From Mycobacteriales bacterium (GTDB lineage: Bacteria; Actinomycetota; Actinomycetes; Mycobacteriales; SCTD01), in the NCBI GenBank assembly GCA_030447385.1, contig JAUJOY010000004.1:130265-188553 (forward strand): a stretch of DNA of 58,289 nt, in the 5' to 3' direction. Positions 9,712 through 19,272 of the stretch are shown here, piece after piece (the stretch's first letter is position 1; every line of letters begins with the position of its first letter). A program made the position numbers and the translations under genes. The notes below the pieces were generated by a model, which saw nothing but the letters and a program-made list of their open reading frames with translations, was not told where the DNA came from and did not search any database.

Positions 9712-10251
9712 GTGACGACCGAGGTGGTGACGAAGAAGAGGCGTGGCCGCGAGACCGCCACCGACATGGTCCGCTCGCTGGGCCTGGTGCTGATCGGCGT
9801 CGTGGTCGTCTGGTACTTCGCGCAGCCGCCGGCCAGCGACGTGCGGGCGCTGCGGGTCGTCGATCCGAGCGCGGACATCCGGGCGTTCTCCGCCGAGGTA
9901 CCCGCAGCGCCGGTGCCCGGTGCGCTGCCCGACCGGTGGCGCCCCACCTCGTCCGTCCGCACGCAGGGGCCCATGATCCGCGTCGGCTACGTCACCCCCG
10001 CCGACCAGTACGCCGAGTACGCCGCCTCCACCGAGCCCGCCGCGACCTTCCTGCCGGCGCTCATCGGGCGCGCTGAGCGCCTCGGCCAGGTGGACGTGGG
10101 TGGCGCCACGTGGGAGCAGTACCGCGACGCGGACGGGTCGCTGTCGCTCGCCCGGGAGTACGGCGCGGTCACCGTGGTCGTCGGCAGCACCCGCAGCACG
10201 GCGCGCCTCGAGGAGCTACGCGTCCTCGCCGGGGCGCTCACTTCCGGTTGA
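9712..10251 (+). CDS. DUF4245-family membrane-anchored protein
   Basis: The 179-aa protein has a basic N-terminus (KKRRGRETATDM), one transmembrane helix (LGLVLIGVVVVWYFA) and an extracytoplasmic domain with VPGALPDRWRPTSSVR, the typical DUF4245 start. Rv1100 beside mycobacterial glpX is the equivalent gene. Function is unknown. GACAAT lies 6 nt before the GTG, which suggests a leaderless transcript. The last 36 nt overlap the 3' end of xseB on the opposite strand. Confidence 0.8.
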   Translation: MTTEVVTKKRRGRETATDMVRSLGLVLIGVVVVWYFAQPPASDVRALRVVDPSADIRAFSAEVPAAPVPGALPDRWRPTSSVRTQGPMIRVGYVTPADQYAEYAASTEPAATFLPALIGRAERLGQVDVGGATWEQYRDADGSLSLAREYGAVTVVVGSTRSTARLEELRVLAGALTSG

Positions 10252-10437
10252 CAGCGCGGCGTCGAGGCGCGCCCTCGCGCCGTCCAGCCAGGACTGGCAG
10301 ATCCGGGCCAGCTCCTCGCCCCGCTCCCACAGCGCCAGTGACTGCTCGAGGGTCGCGCCCCCCTGCTCGAGCTGGCGCACCACCTCGGCCAGCTCGTTCC
10401 GTGCCTGCTCGTAGGACGGGGCGGAGGGCGAGGTCAC
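10216..10437 (-). CDS. xseB: Exodeoxyribonuclease VII small subunit
   Basis: The 73-aa protein matches the XseB helical hairpin: SYEQARNELAEVVRQLEQGG, then TLEQSLALWERGEELA and CQSWLDGARARLD. It pairs with XseA to make the ssDNA-specific exonuclease VII that trims DNA to oligonucleotides. The GTG start lies 16 nt after xseA. Its 3' end overlaps the convergent DUF4245 gene by 36 nt, so both stop codons lie inside the other gene. Confidence 0.93.
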   Translation of the reverse strand: MTSPSAPSYEQARNELAEVVRQLEQGGATLEQSLALWERGEELARICQSWLDGARARLDAALSTGSERPGEDA

Positions 10438-10453
10438 GGGGAGAACGTACGGC

Positions 10454-11653
10454 TCAGTCGGTGGTGACCAGCAGCGTGCCGGATGCGAGGCGCACCTGCA
10501 GGTCCGAGCCGGGGGGCACCGCGTCCGCGTCGCGGACCACCCTGCCGTCCTCGTCCTGCACGACGGCGTAGCCGCGGTCGAGCGTGGCCTGCGGGCTGAG
10601 CGCGACCACCCGCGCCAGCACGTGGTCCAGGTCGTGCTGCGCAGCCGTCAGGCGTGCTCCGGTGCATCGTCGCGCCCGCTCGCGCAGCGCGAGCACGTCC
10701 GCTGCACGGACGTGGACCAGGGTGAAGGGGTCGGCGAGCACGGGGCGGCTCCGCAGCGCCTCGAGCCCTGCCTGCTCGCGGTCCATCTGGCCGGCGGTCA
10801 CCCGGCGCCCGCGGTCGCGCAGCTGGCGGATCCGGGTGCTCTCCTCGTGCACGTCAGGCACGACCCGCTTGCCGGCGTCGGTCGGCGTGGAGCAGCGCAG
10901 GTCGGCCACGAGATCGAGCAGCGGGCTGTCGGGCTCGTGGCCGATCGCGCTGATGACGGGGGTGAGGCAGGCGACGACGGCGCGGCAGAGGGCCTCGTCG
11001 CTGAACGGCAGGAGGTCCTCGACGCTCCCGCCGCCGCGGGCGATGACGATCACGTCGACGCAGCTGTGGCGGTCCAGCTCGCCCAGGGCCTCGATCACCT
11101 GCCCGGCGGCGAGGTGGCCCTGGACGGCGACCTCGCGTACCTCGAACTCGACGGCGGGCCAGCGCCGGCGGGCGTTCTCGAGGACGTCGCGCTCCGCGGC
11201 GCTGGCGCGGCCGGTGATGAGCCCGACGCGGCGGGGGAGGAAGGGCAGCCGCTGCTTGCGGTCGGCGGCGAACAGCCCCTCCGCGCCGAGGAGCACCTTG
11301 AGCCGCTCGAGCCGCGCGAGCAGCTCACCCACCCCCACCGGCCGGATCTCCAGGGCTGCGAGGCTCAGCGTGCCGCGGCCGGTGTAGAAGTCCGGCTGAG
11401 CGTGCACGACGACCCGGTCGCCCTCGCGCAGCGGCGGCACCACCGCCTCGCAGACCTGGCGCGAGCAGGTCACCGACAGGCTCATGTCGGCGACCGGGTC
11501 ACGAAGGGTCAGGTAGACGGTGCCCGGCCGCCGGGAGACCTGGGTGACCTGCCCCTCGACCCAGACGCGCCCGAGTCGCGCCACCCACTCGGAGATCGAC
11601 CTCGCGACGGTGCGCACCGGCAGCGGCGACTCAGCGCTGTTCGGCAGTCCCAT
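10454..11653 (-). CDS. xseA: Exodeoxyribonuclease VII large subunit
   Basis: The 399-aa protein has an N-terminal OB-fold ([29 protein letters not shown]) and the catalytic core motifs [20 protein letters not shown] and [17 protein letters not shown], followed by [19 protein letters not shown] and STPTDA. The C-terminus is a coiled coil ending in the domain [14 protein letters not shown]. It acts with XseB in DNA repair and degradation. The start is the ATG at 11653. It heads the xseA-xseB operon. Confidence 0.95.
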   Translation of the reverse strand: MGLPNSAESPLPVRTVARSISEWVARLGRVWVEGQVTQVSRRPGTVYLTLRDPVADMSLSVTCSRQVCEAVVPPLREGDRVVVHAQPDFYTGRGTLSLAALEIRPVGVGELLARLERLKVLLGAEGLFAADRKQRLPFLPRRVGLITGRASAAERDVLENARRRWPAVEFEVREVAVQGHLAAGQVIEALGELDRHSCVDVIVIARGGGSVEDLLPFSDEALCRAVVACLTPVISAIGHEPDSPLLDLVADLRCSTPTDAGKRVVPDVHEESTRIRQLRDRGRRVTAGQMDREQAGLEALRSRPVLADPFTLVHVRAADVLALRERARRCTGARLTAAQHDLDHVLARVVALSPQATLDRGYAVVQDEDGRVVRDADAVPPGSDLQVRLASGTLLVTTD

Positions 11654-11721
11654 GCGGACGAGGGTAGGTCGGCCGGAACGGCCCGAGCCGGCTCAGCGGC
11701 GGGACGTCAGGTGCGGGGAGA

Positions 11722-12642
11722 TCAGGTCCGGGGCTGGGCGGGGTTGGTGGGCACGCCCTGCGACGGCGGGTTCGTCGCCGGGCCGACCGTGGCGGGGCTC
11801 ACCTTCGACCCGCCCTGGGCCGCACCCGCCTTGGCCGGCTCGGGGGCATCCGGGCCGCCGCCGCCTAGCGGGGCGGTCGGGTCGTTCGCCAGCTTGGCGA
11901 TGCGGTTGTCGAGCATCGTCACGATCGGCAGCCGGTCGGCGTGGGCCTTCTCGTAGTCACGGATCTGGATCAGCTGCGGCAGGTCCAGGCTGCGCATCCG
12001 GCCGCGCAGCGATCCCAGCGTCAGGTGGTCGTAGTCCGGCAGCGGCAGCTGGTCGTGCGTGAGGACCTCACCCCCGAGGGTGGAGGAGACCCTCTCGACC
12101 GTCTCGACGATGTCGGCGGAGGCGGCCGTGTCGATGCGCGTCGTGTCGGGCTCGGGAGCCTTCGGGGTGGGCACGCCCTTGGGCTGCTCGTCCTCCGGGA
12201 CCTCCTGCGCCTCGTCGGCGACGCTGTCGAGGGCGCCCGCCGCACGGTCGACTCCGCCTGCGGCGGTGCGGGTGGCGGTGCCCGCGGCGTCGCGGGTGCG
12301 CGCGCCGACCCGGCGCACGAGGGCGGTCACGCCCTCGGCGGCGTCCTCGAGCGCGTCCTCGACCAGGTCGTACGGCTCGGCCAGCGACGTGCCCTGCAGG
12401 ACATCCTCCACGCGGTCCTCGAGGTCGTCGAGGGAGGACCCGCGCAGCTTGGCCAGCAGCTCCTCGCCGCGCCGCGCCAGCATCTCGTACTCGCGCCGGG
12501 CGCCGTCCAGGCCGGTGACCGCGGTGCTCAAGGCGAGCACCGGAAGGTGCACGGCCTTTGCCGGAAGGCTGCGCATCCCGTCGAGAACGGTGGGCACGAT
12601 GCCGATCGCGGCAGCGACGGGAGTCGGGACGGGGCTGGGCAT
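11722..12642 (-). CDS. Lipid-droplet-associated-type protein (Rv1109c-like), C-terminal DUF8129-like domain
   Basis: The 306-aa protein starts at ATG 12642 with GGAGG 9 nt upstream. The N-terminal half is a hydrophobic/amphipathic helical stretch ([39 protein letters not shown]), followed by an Ala/Thr linker. The conserved C-terminal motif [20 protein letters not shown] continues into [20 protein letters not shown], and the tail is Pro/Gly-rich. The same gene order (xseB, xseA, this gene, ispH) occurs in mycobacteria, where the homologue is described as lipid-droplet-associated. The function here is inferred from that synteny and the shared C-terminal motif. Confidence 0.7.
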   Translation of the reverse strand: MPSPVPTPVAAAIGIVPTVLDGMRSLPAKAVHLPVLALSTAVTGLDGARREYEMLARRGEELLAKLRGSSLDDLEDRVEDVLQGTSLAEPYDLVEDALEDAAEGVTALVRRVGARTRDAAGTATRTAAGGVDRAAGALDSVADEAQEVPEDEQPKGVPTPKAPEPDTTRIDTAASADIVETVERVSSTLGGEVLTHDQLPLPDYDHLTLGSLRGRMRSLDLPQLIQIRDYEKAHADRLPIVTMLDNRIAKLANDPTAPLGGGGPDAPEPAKAGAAQGGSKVSPATVGPATNPPSQGVPTNPAQPRT

Positions 12643-12755
12643 TGGGCGGAGCCTCCAGGCAGCGGCGAACGGGACGTTGATCGCAAGCCTGCCCGTACCG
12701 GCCCCCGTCACACGCAGCGAGAGCGAGCTCACCCGGCCCGCACGCGCGGCACACG

Positions 12756-12761
12756 TATCCT
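12756..12761 (+). promoter_or_regulatory. Putative -10 box for leaderless ispH
   Basis: TATCCT matches the actinobacterial -10 consensus TANNNT and ends 7 nt before the ispH ATG. That places transcription initiation at or next to the start codon. No clear -35 element is seen. Confidence 0.5.
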
Positions 12762-12768
12762 GGACAGC

Positions 12769-13740
12769 ATGGCGGAGAGGCGGGTCCTGGTCGCCAAGCC
12801 GCGCGGCTACTGCGCCGGTGTCGACCGGGCCGTGCTCACGGTGGAGAAGGCGCTCGAGGTCTACGGGCCGCCGGTCTACGTGCGCAAGCAGATCGTGCAC
12901 AACGCCCACGTCGTGCGCACCCTCGAGGCGCAGGGTGCGGTCTTCGTGGAGGAGACCGAGCAGGTGCCCGAGGGCGCGACGGTGGTGTTCTCGGCCCACG
13001 GCGTGGCGCCGACCGTGCACGTCGAGGCGCAGCAGCGGGGGCTCAAGACCATCGACGCCACCTGTCCGCTGGTGAGCAAGGTCCACATGGAGGCCAAGCG
13101 GTTCGCCGCGGAGGACCTCGACATCGTGCTCATCGGGCACGAGGGCCACGAGGAGGTCGTCGGGACCACGGGTCAGGCGCCGGAGCACATGCACCTCGTC
13201 GACGGCGTCGACGAGGCCGCACAGGTCGAGGTGCGCGACCCGGCGCGCGTCGGCTACCTGTCGCAGACGACGCTGTCGGTCGACGAGACCAACCTGACGG
13301 TCGAGGCGCTGCGCCGGCGCTTCCCGCTCCTGCAGGGTCCACCGTCCGCCGACATCTGCTACGCCACGTCCAACCGGCAGACCGCCGTCAAGGAGATCGC
13401 CATGTCCTGCGAGCTGATGCTTGTCGTGGGATCGGCCAACTCCTCCAACTCGGTCCGCCTCGTCGAGGTGGCCCTGGAGGCCGGGTCCCGCGCGGCTCAT
13501 CTCGTCGACGACGCCTCGGAGATCGACGAGGCGTGGCTGGAGGGAGTGCGCACCGTGGGCCTCACCAGCGGCGCGTCCGTGCCCGAGTTGCTGGTCCAGG
13601 AGGTCATGGCCTGGCTCGCGGCACGCGGCTACGCCGACGTCGTGGAGGTCGAGTCGGCCCGGGAGAGCCTGCTGTTCGCCCTGCCACCGGAGCTGCGGCG
13701 GGACCTGCGTACTGCCGGCATCAGCCTGGGCGACGCCTGA
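12769..13740 (+). CDS. ispH: 4-hydroxy-3-methylbut-2-enyl diphosphate reductase
   Basis: This 323-aa LytB/IspH enzyme carries out the last step of the MEP isoprenoid pathway, reducing HMBPP to IPP and DMAPP with a [4Fe-4S] cluster. The three cluster cysteines are visible in [13 protein letters not shown] (C15), [12 protein letters not shown] and [25 protein letters not shown] and [14 protein letters not shown] are also family hallmarks. It may supply IPP to the prenyl synthase at 506. There is no ribosome-binding site; TATCCT ends 7 nt before the ATG, so it is probably leaderless. Confidence 0.96.
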   Translation: MAERRVLVAKPRGYCAGVDRAVLTVEKALEVYGPPVYVRKQIVHNAHVVRTLEAQGAVFVEETEQVPEGATVVFSAHGVAPTVHVEAQQRGLKTIDATCPLVSKVHMEAKRFAAEDLDIVLIGHEGHEEVVGTTGQAPEHMHLVDGVDEAAQVEVRDPARVGYLSQTTLSVDETNLTVEALRRRFPLLQGPPSADICYATSNRQTAVKEIAMSCELMLVVGSANSSNSVRLVEVALEAGSRAAHLVDDASEIDEAWLEGVRTVGLTSGASVPELLVQEVMAWLAARGYADVVEVESARESLLFALPPELRRDLRTAGISLGDA

Positions 13741-13770
13741 GACACCTGCCCGCCGTCCGTCGGTGGCTCG

Positions 13771-14208
13771 TCAGGCCCGGCCCCTGCTGGATAGGGTCCG
13801 CACCGCGGCGATGACGAGAGCCAGCCCGGTGGCGGCGAGGAGCACCGGGGCACCGAGCACCAGCGCGTTGGCCATCTCCAGGGCCTGGGTGGTGAGGAAC
13901 GAGCCGGCTCCAGAGGTGCGCTCCAGTGCCCCGCCGATGAAGGCCAGCACGACGTAGACGAGGGGCGGCATCACCACGGCGGCCTTGAGGTCCTCGCGGT
14001 GGACGAGCAGCGCGGCAAGAGCGCAGCCGGTGATGAACGCCAACGCGAACACCAGCCGCAGTCCGGGGCCGGTGAGCACGTCGTAGGTCGCGCCGCCGAG
14101 GCCGAGGACCAGGGCGATGCAGACGGCGCCGGTCGCGGTCAGCCCGCGCCGGTCGCCGACGGCCACGTGGTGCGAGCTCCGCTCGTTGATGCCGGCTCCC
14201 GCCGTCAC
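13771..14208 (-). CDS. DUF6542-like four-helix membrane protein
   Basis: The 145-aa protein has a short polar N-terminus and then four hydrophobic segments: ATGAVCIALVLGLGGATYDV, LRLVFALAFITGCALAALLV, VVMPPLVYVVLAFIGGA and LGAPVLLAATGLALVIAAV. A small integral membrane protein of this type lies between ispH and ychF in many actinobacteria (Rv1111c position). Function is unknown. The GTG start at 14208 is preferred, but a start a few codons further in is possible. It converges with ispH with 30 nt between the stops. Confidence 0.65.
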   Translation of the reverse strand: MTAGAGINERSSHHVAVGDRRGLTATGAVCIALVLGLGGATYDVLTGPGLRLVFALAFITGCALAALLVHREDLKAAVVMPPLVYVVLAFIGGALERTSGAGSFLTTQALEMANALVLGAPVLLAATGLALVIAAVRTLSSRGRA

Positions 14209-14294
14209 GGGATCTGACGGGGGGATGGCAGGAGTCGGGCGGCTCGTGTCACCTCGCGGACGCTACTCCCGTCCGGCGCTGCGGAGGCTGCGTT

Positions 14295-14300
14295 TAGCCT
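14295..14300 (+). promoter_or_regulatory. Putative -10 box for the 87-aa gene
   Basis: TAGCCT ends 7 nt before the GTG at 14308, the same geometry seen before ispH, mutT and mshB. This fits a leaderless transcript. Confidence 0.4.
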
Positions 14301-14307
14301 GTCAGCC

Positions 14308-14571
14308 GTGAGCGACCTCGGAGCTGTGCAGGGCTACGACGCGGAGCGGGTGGCCGCCGCGGCCCGGGCGCACGACCCTGGGCTTCCGGAGGAGCTCGCG
14401 CTGGAGATGGCGACGTACGCCGGCGAGCACCTGCAGACGATGGACTGTCTGGATGCGCCGGCGTTGGCCCGCCGCCTGATGGCCGACAACCCGGCGGCCG
14501 GCGCCACTCCCGCGGCGGTCGTGGCGAGGGCAGCGGTGGACTTCTGCAGCGAGAAAGGCATCACGCCGTAG
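14308..14571 (+). CDS. Small conserved-looking helical protein of unknown function
   Basis: The 87-aa protein is alpha-helical and acidic, with no signal peptide or membrane helix. It contains RVAAAARAHDPGLPEELALE and a single MDCLDAPALARRL segment, and ends DFCSEKGITP. Codon use is typical of the genome (GC-rich third positions). A leaderless-type promoter precedes the GTG. It is divergent from the DUF6542-like gene and convergent with the coiled-coil gene. I do not recognise a family. Confidence 0.6.
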   Translation: MSDLGAVQGYDAERVAAAARAHDPGLPEELALEMATYAGEHLQTMDCLDAPALARRLMADNPAAGATPAAVVARAAVDFCSEKGITP

Positions 14572-14594
14572 CTGTCCTGTCTTCGCCGGCGCCG

Positions 14595-16709
14595 TCAGTA
14601 GCGCCGGAAGGGGAAGAGGCGGCGCGGCGCGGGCGGGGGCTCGGGCGGGGACTCCGGGACCACGGGCTCAGGTGCCGGGCGCGGGATGGAGTAGGGCGAG
14701 GGCCGCGTGCGGACCGCCGGGCGGGTTCGGGGCGGAAGGGGATCGGAGGACCGCGCCGGTCGCGGCGCCGGGGCGACCTCGACGACCTTCGGGCCGCTCG
14801 GCGGCGCGGGACGTGCGCGCGCGGCGGCTCCGCCCTCCACGGTCCGGGGGAAGTTGGGAGCCGCCCGACGGACCGGGGTACCAGCGCCTGCGGGGCTGTC
14901 CGCCGGCTCGCGCCCGATGGGCGACGGCTTCCCCGTCGCGGTGGCGCCGCGAGCGGGCGTGGTGCGGGTGCCGGGGGCTGCCCTGGAGGCGGCGGCCCTG
15001 GCGGCGGGGGTCTTGGCGGCGGGGGTCTTGGCGGCGGGGGACTTGGCGCCGGGGGACTTGGCAGCGGGAGTTGCAGCAGCAGGGCGCTGCCTCGCGGGGG
15101 TGGCCTTCTTCGGGACAACCTTCGTCTGGCGCCGGGCCGGGGAGGTGGCCGACCGGGGTTGTTCGTCGTGCGCCGTGCCCGTGGCGGGCAGCCCGTCGTC
15201 CGCTGGTGACCCCTCCGCGAACGCCGCGTCTCCCGGCGCCCCTTCAGCCAGCGCCGCGTCCTGCGGCGTCCCGCCTTCGACAGGCACCCCGTCACTCGTG
15301 CTCTCCTGGGCGCCGCCGCTCGACGCGGGGGTGGCGTCGGCTTCGACGGATCCCTCGTCGTAGGAGTCCGCGGCCGCCGGCGGTTCGGGAGGGCGCCCCG
15401 CCTCCACTCCCTCCGGCAGCTCGCCGGGAGCTCCACCGAGGTGTCCTTCCGCCGATCGGGCGGCGGCGTCCGGACCGCGGTCAAGGCTCGGGGCCGGGCC
15501 GCCGGTCAGGGCGGGAGCAGGCTGGTCCTCGCCGGAGCCGCCCCGGTTCCGGCGGGTGATCCAGGCCCGGTCCGCTGTCGCCTTGTCGGTGGAGCTCCCG
15601 CGACTCAGCGCGGATCGCAGGTCGGTGACCACGGCTTCGGCGATGACGCGGGCCGTCGCCTGCACACCACCCGGGGAGGAGCTCGCGGCAGTGTCGGAAG
15701 CGCTGCCGTGGGAGGCTGCCGCAGTCGCCGGCGAGGTCGCCGAGGCGCCCACCAGCTCCCCCAGCCGGTCCAGCCGGTCACTGAGCGCTGTGCGGTGCTC
15801 CGCCATCCGCTCGAGCAGCGTTGCGCGGTCCCTACCGCCGGCTTCCACGGCGAGGGCCGCACTGGCCGTGACGGCAGCCAGCTCAGCACTCAGCTCCTCG
15901 CGCATCCGCCCCAGCTGGCCCGCCACTCCTGCCCGAACCGCGTCCAGGCCTTCGTGCATGCGCACGAGGAGATCGGCTGCCTGGGTCGCTGACTCCGCTG
16001 CCCACGTCGCCTGACGGTTCTCGAGGGCGAGCACGGCGTCCAGGACCCGGTTGGTGGTGTCCTCGAGCTGCAGGAGCCGCGTCCCGGTGGCCACCCGTTC
16101 GCTCGTGACGGTCGTCAGCAGGTCGGAGATGGCTTCGACGAGTCGCTCGTCCCGCCGGTCCAGAGCTGCCTCGAGCCGGCCCAGCGACTCGGCACGCACC
16201 CGCGAGGCTTCGGCCGGGTCCACCCCCCGGCGGAGCATGGCGACGTCCTCGGCCAGAAGCCGGATCTGCTCGCGGCTGCCTTCCACGTCGTCCGGGATCA
16301 GCGTCTCCATGCGGGTGGCCACAGCGGCGAGAGCGTCTTCCATCCCGGTGATGCGTGACTCCACGACCATGCGCGTGCCGACGGCGGCGGCCTGGGTGGC
16401 GGCGGCCGCGTCGGTCTGGGTCTCCAGGCCTGCTCTCAGGCTGCGATGCAGGTCGGCGGTCGCGGCTTCGAGTCGGGCCACCGCACGATCGTCGAGCGCC
16501 CGGGCCACCTGGTCCAGCCGGGACTCGAACCTCGCCGAGATGTCCACGAGCCCGTTGTGCAGGGCTCGGCTGAACTCGGTGTGCAGGACCTCCAGTCGGC
16601 GGTGCAGAGCGGACAACGATGTGGTGCCGGTGTCGGCCCCTGGGCCGTCCGGCGGTGCCGAGGCGCGACCTGCGCGTGGCTCCGAGTCGGCCGACTTCAT
16701 CAGTCTCAC
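14595..16709 (-). CDS. Long coiled-coil protein with Pro/Ala/Lys-rich tail
   Basis: The 704-aa protein starts at GTG 16709, with AGGAGGG 6 nt upstream. Residues from about 35 to 330 form long amphipathic helices (LSALHRRLEVLHTEF, ISARFESRLDQVARALDD, RVRAESLGRLEAALDRRDER) predicted as coiled coil. An acidic low-complexity linker follows, then a Lys/Pro/Ala tail with five-residue repeats (AKSPG, AKSPA, AKTPA, AKTPA) and a proline-rich end closing with RRLFPFRRY. It has no signal peptide or membrane segment. The tail resembles the DNA-binding lysine repeats of actinobacterial Hlp/HupB-like proteins. It lies downstream of rmuC on the same strand. Function is unknown. Confidence 0.7.
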   Translation of the reverse strand: MRLMKSADSEPRAGRASAPPDGPGADTGTTSLSALHRRLEVLHTEFSRALHNGLVDISARFESRLDQVARALDDRAVARLEAATADLHRSLRAGLETQTDAAAATQAAAVGTRMVVESRITGMEDALAAVATRMETLIPDDVEGSREQIRLLAEDVAMLRRGVDPAEASRVRAESLGRLEAALDRRDERLVEAISDLLTTVTSERVATGTRLLQLEDTTNRVLDAVLALENRQATWAAESATQAADLLVRMHEGLDAVRAGVAGQLGRMREELSAELAAVTASAALAVEAGGRDRATLLERMAEHRTALSDRLDRLGELVGASATSPATAAASHGSASDTAASSSPGGVQATARVIAEAVVTDLRSALSRGSSTDKATADRAWITRRNRGGSGEDQPAPALTGGPAPSLDRGPDAAARSAEGHLGGAPGELPEGVEAGRPPEPPAAADSYDEGSVEADATPASSGGAQESTSDGVPVEGGTPQDAALAEGAPGDAAFAEGSPADDGLPATGTAHDEQPRSATSPARRQTKVVPKKATPARQRPAAATPAAKSPGAKSPAAKTPAAKTPAARAAASRAAPGTRTTPARGATATGKPSPIGREPADSPAGAGTPVRRAAPNFPRTVEGGAAARARPAPPSGPKVVEVAPAPRPARSSDPLPPRTRPAVRTRPSPYSIPRPAPEPVVPESPPEPPPAPRRLFPFRRY

Positions 16710-16975
16710 AACAGGCCCTCCTGAATCACGCGAGCCGGGCTGAGGTCCCGAGCTTCGACGGCAGAGGGCGGGAAGGTCAGGGCCGGCGACTTCCTGATCC
16801 GTCGCGTCCGCGTCCGTTCTCAGCTGCGGGCGTTGCGTCTGGCTCTGGAACGACGCCACTGTACGGGGATGTGGGCAATGCTGGACATTCCGCACACCGC
16901 CGCGGCGGTCACTCCTGTGGCGCGGCCCGCGAGGCAGCCCGGAATACCGGAACCTCGCAGGGGCGGGGCACGGGG

Positions 16976-18115
16976 CTAGCCGGCCTCGGGCACCCTCGTC
17001 AAGGTGGGCAGCAGCTCGGGCGCACTGAGCGGTCTCGGCAGCTCCTCGACCGGACGCGGCGGCACCGGAGCCTCGGCCGCGCCCTGCAGGTCGGCGATCC
17101 TCCTGGCGGCGGGGAGCAGCGTGCGCTCCAGCGACGCGACGGTCTTGTTGAAGTCAGCGACCGCGGTCCCCAGCGAGCGGCCGAGCTTGTCCACGTGGTC
17201 GCCCAGAGTGCCCAGACGGGCGTAGAGCTCCTGGCCGGCGGTGACCACCGCGCGGGCGTTCTCGGTCAGCGACTCCTGCTGCCAGGCATGGGCCACCGTG
17301 CGCAGGAGGGAGATCAGGGTGGTCGGCGTCGCCAGGTGAACGCGCCGGGCGTAGGCGTGCTCGAGCAACGACGGGTCGTGCTCCAGGGCGGGGGCGAGGA
17401 AGGCCTCTCCCGGCACGAACAGCACGACGAACTCGGGGCTGTCGCGGCACGCCGCCCAGTAGGCCTTGTCCGCCAGCCGGTCGACGTGCTGTCGCAGATG
17501 GCGGGCATGGGCAGCCATGCGCTCGTGCGCACGCTTCTCGTCGTCACTCTCGAGCGACTCGAGATAGGCCGCCAGTGTGACCTTGGCGTCGACGACGAGG
17601 CTCCGGCCCCCGGTGAGGCGAACCACCAGGTCGGGGCGCTGCACTGCGCCGTCGGCCGTGGGTAGCGACGCCTGCTCGGTGAAGTCGCAGCGGTCCACCA
17701 TCCCGGCGTACTCCACGCAGCGACGCAGCTGCATCTCCCCCCACCGCCCGCGTGCCTGTGGACGGCGCAGGGCGTCGACGAGCGAGGCCGTCTCACGGCC
17801 GAGCAGCTCAGAGGTGCGCCGCACTCCGGAGACCTGCTCCTGCAGCTGGGCGTGCGCCCGCTCCCTGCTGAGCTCCAGCCCGCGCAGCTGCGCCTCCACG
17901 AGGGCCAGGTGCTCGCGCAGAGGGTGGACGAGCTGCTCGACGGCGCGGCGCTGGCCGTCGAGCTCGCGGTCGGCCGCACTGCGCGTATCCGTCAGGGCAC
18001 GTGCCGCCAGCCCCTCGAAGGAGGACAGCAGCACCCGCTCGTCGCGGCGGACGAGCAGCCGCCCGAGAAGGAGCCCGAGCAGGAGCCCGGCGAGAAGGGC
18101 GAGAAGTGCGGACAT
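16976..18115 (-). CDS. rmuC: DNA recombination protein RmuC
   Basis: The 379-aa protein has an N-terminal transmembrane helix (LLALLAGLLLGLLLGRLLV), a coiled-coil region and the RmuC nuclease-like core: RGRWGEMQLRRCVEYAGM, PDLVVRLTGGRSLVVDAKV and KAYWAACRDSPEFVVLFVPG. Family members limit inversions and recombination at short inverted repeats. The ATG start at 18115 lacks a good Shine-Dalgarno sequence. It is divergent from ychF across about 56 nt. Confidence 0.92.
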   Translation of the reverse strand: MSALLALLAGLLLGLLLGRLLVRRDERVLLSSFEGLAARALTDTRSAADRELDGQRRAVEQLVHPLREHLALVEAQLRGLELSRERAHAQLQEQVSGVRRTSELLGRETASLVDALRRPQARGRWGEMQLRRCVEYAGMVDRCDFTEQASLPTADGAVQRPDLVVRLTGGRSLVVDAKVTLAAYLESLESDDEKRAHERMAAHARHLRQHVDRLADKAYWAACRDSPEFVVLFVPGEAFLAPALEHDPSLLEHAYARRVHLATPTTLISLLRTVAHAWQQESLTENARAVVTAGQELYARLGTLGDHVDKLGRSLGTAVADFNKTVASLERTLLPAARRIADLQGAAEAPVPPRPVEELPRPLSAPELLPTLTRVPEAG

Positions 18116-18157
18116 GGGAGGACCGTCGCAGCCGGGTCCGACAGAACGCCGCGCCGG

Positions 18158-18163
18158 TAGCGT
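18158..18163 (+). promoter_or_regulatory. Putative -10 box for leaderless ychF
   Basis: TAGCGT lies 8 nt before the ychF GTG at 18172, and no ribosome-binding site is present. Together these suggest a leaderless or nearly leaderless mRNA. Confidence 0.4.
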
Positions 18164-18171
18164 CGTACGTC

Positions 18172-19245
18172 GTGAGTCTCTCGCTGGGGATCGTCGGCCT
18201 GCCCAACGTCGGCAAGAGCACGCTGTTCAACGCGCTGACCAAGAACGACGTGCTCGCCGCCAACTACCCGTTCGCGACGATCGAGCCCAACGTCGGTGTG
18301 GTCGGGGTGCCGGACGGCCGTCTGCCGCGGCTCGCGCAGGTCTTCGGGTCGCAGAAGATCATCCCGGCGACGGTCGACTTCGTGGACATCGCGGGGATCG
18401 TCAAGGGAGCCAGTGAGGGGGCCGGCCTCGGCAACAAGTTCCTCGCCACGATCCGCGACAGCGACGCGATCTGCCAGGTGATCCGGGTCTTCCAGGACGA
18501 CGACGTGGTGCACGTCGACGGGCGGGTGTCCCCGCGCGACGACATCGACACCATCAACACCGAGCTGATCCTGGCCGACCTGCAGACGCTCGAGAAGGCC
18601 CTGCCGCGCCTCGAGAAGGAGGCGCGGATCAAAAAGGACGCCGTGCCGCAGCTCGAGGCCGTGCGTGAGGCGCAGAAGGTGCTCGACAGCGGGTCGACCG
18701 TGTTCTCGGCCGGCCTGGAGCGGGGACCCCTTCGGGACCTTCACCTGCTGACCGCGAAGCCGTTCCTCTACGTGTTCAACCTCGACGAGGACGAGCTGAC
18801 CGACGCCGATCTGCGTGCCGAGCTCGGGGCGCTCGTTGCGCCGGCCGAAGCGGTGCTCCTCGACGCGAAGGTCGAGATGGAGCTCATCGAGATGCCCGAC
18901 GAGGACGCGCTCGAGCTCCTTCAGTCGATGGGGCAGGACGAGAGCGGCCTGCACCAGCTGGCGCGGATCGGCTTCGACACCCTGGGGCTGCAGACCTACC
19001 TCACGGCTGGGCCGAAGGAGTCCCGGGCCTGGACGATCCGCAAGGGGGCGACAGCCCCGGAAGCCGCAGGCGTCATCCACACCGACTTCCAGCGCGGGTT
19101 CATCAAGGCGGAGGTGATCGCCTTCGACGACCTGATCGAGGCGGGCTCCACTCAGGCGGCGCGGGCTGCCGGAAAGGCGCGCATGGAGGGCAAGGACTAC
19201 GTCATGCAGGACGGGGACGTCGTGGAGTTCCGCTTCAACGTGTAG
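18172..19245 (+). CDS. ychF: Redox-regulated ATPase / OBG-family GTPase YchF
   Basis: The 357-aa protein has G1 [15 protein letters not shown]3 [20 protein letters not shown] and [11 protein letters not shown], which replaces the usual NKxD (consistent with YchF preferring ATP). The C-terminal TGS domain has [18 protein letters not shown] and [11 protein letters not shown] and ends [10 protein letters not shown]. Length is typical. It associates with ribosomes and stress responses in other bacteria. Its 3' end is intact, and the putative attL of the island begins 7 nt after the stop, so the element inserted immediately downstream without damaging it. Confidence 0.96.
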   Translation: MSLSLGIVGLPNVGKSTLFNALTKNDVLAANYPFATIEPNVGVVGVPDGRLPRLAQVFGSQKIIPATVDFVDIAGIVKGASEGAGLGNKFLATIRDSDAICQVIRVFQDDDVVHVDGRVSPRDDIDTINTELILADLQTLEKALPRLEKEARIKKDAVPQLEAVREAQKVLDSGSTVFSAGLERGPLRDLHLLTAKPFLYVFNLDEDELTDADLRAELGALVAPAEAVLLDAKVEMELIEMPDEDALELLQSMGQDESGLHQLARIGFDTLGLQTYLTAGPKESRAWTIRKGATAPEAAGVIHTDFQRGFIKAEVIAFDDLIEAGSTQAARAAGKARMEGKDYVMQDGDVVEFRFNV

Positions 19246-19251
19246 AACGCG

Positions 19252-19271
19252 CTAAACCTGCAGGTCAGAGG
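19252..19271. repeat. Putative attL core (direct repeat with 33187-33206)
   Basis: CTAAACCTGCAGGTCAGAGG here matches CTAAACGCGCAGGTCAGAGG at 33187-33206 at 18 of 20 positions, with the last 12 nt identical. It sits between the ychF stop and the integrase stop codon (19273), the expected place for an integrase-adjacent attachment site. Confidence 0.7.
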
Positions 19272-19272
19272 C

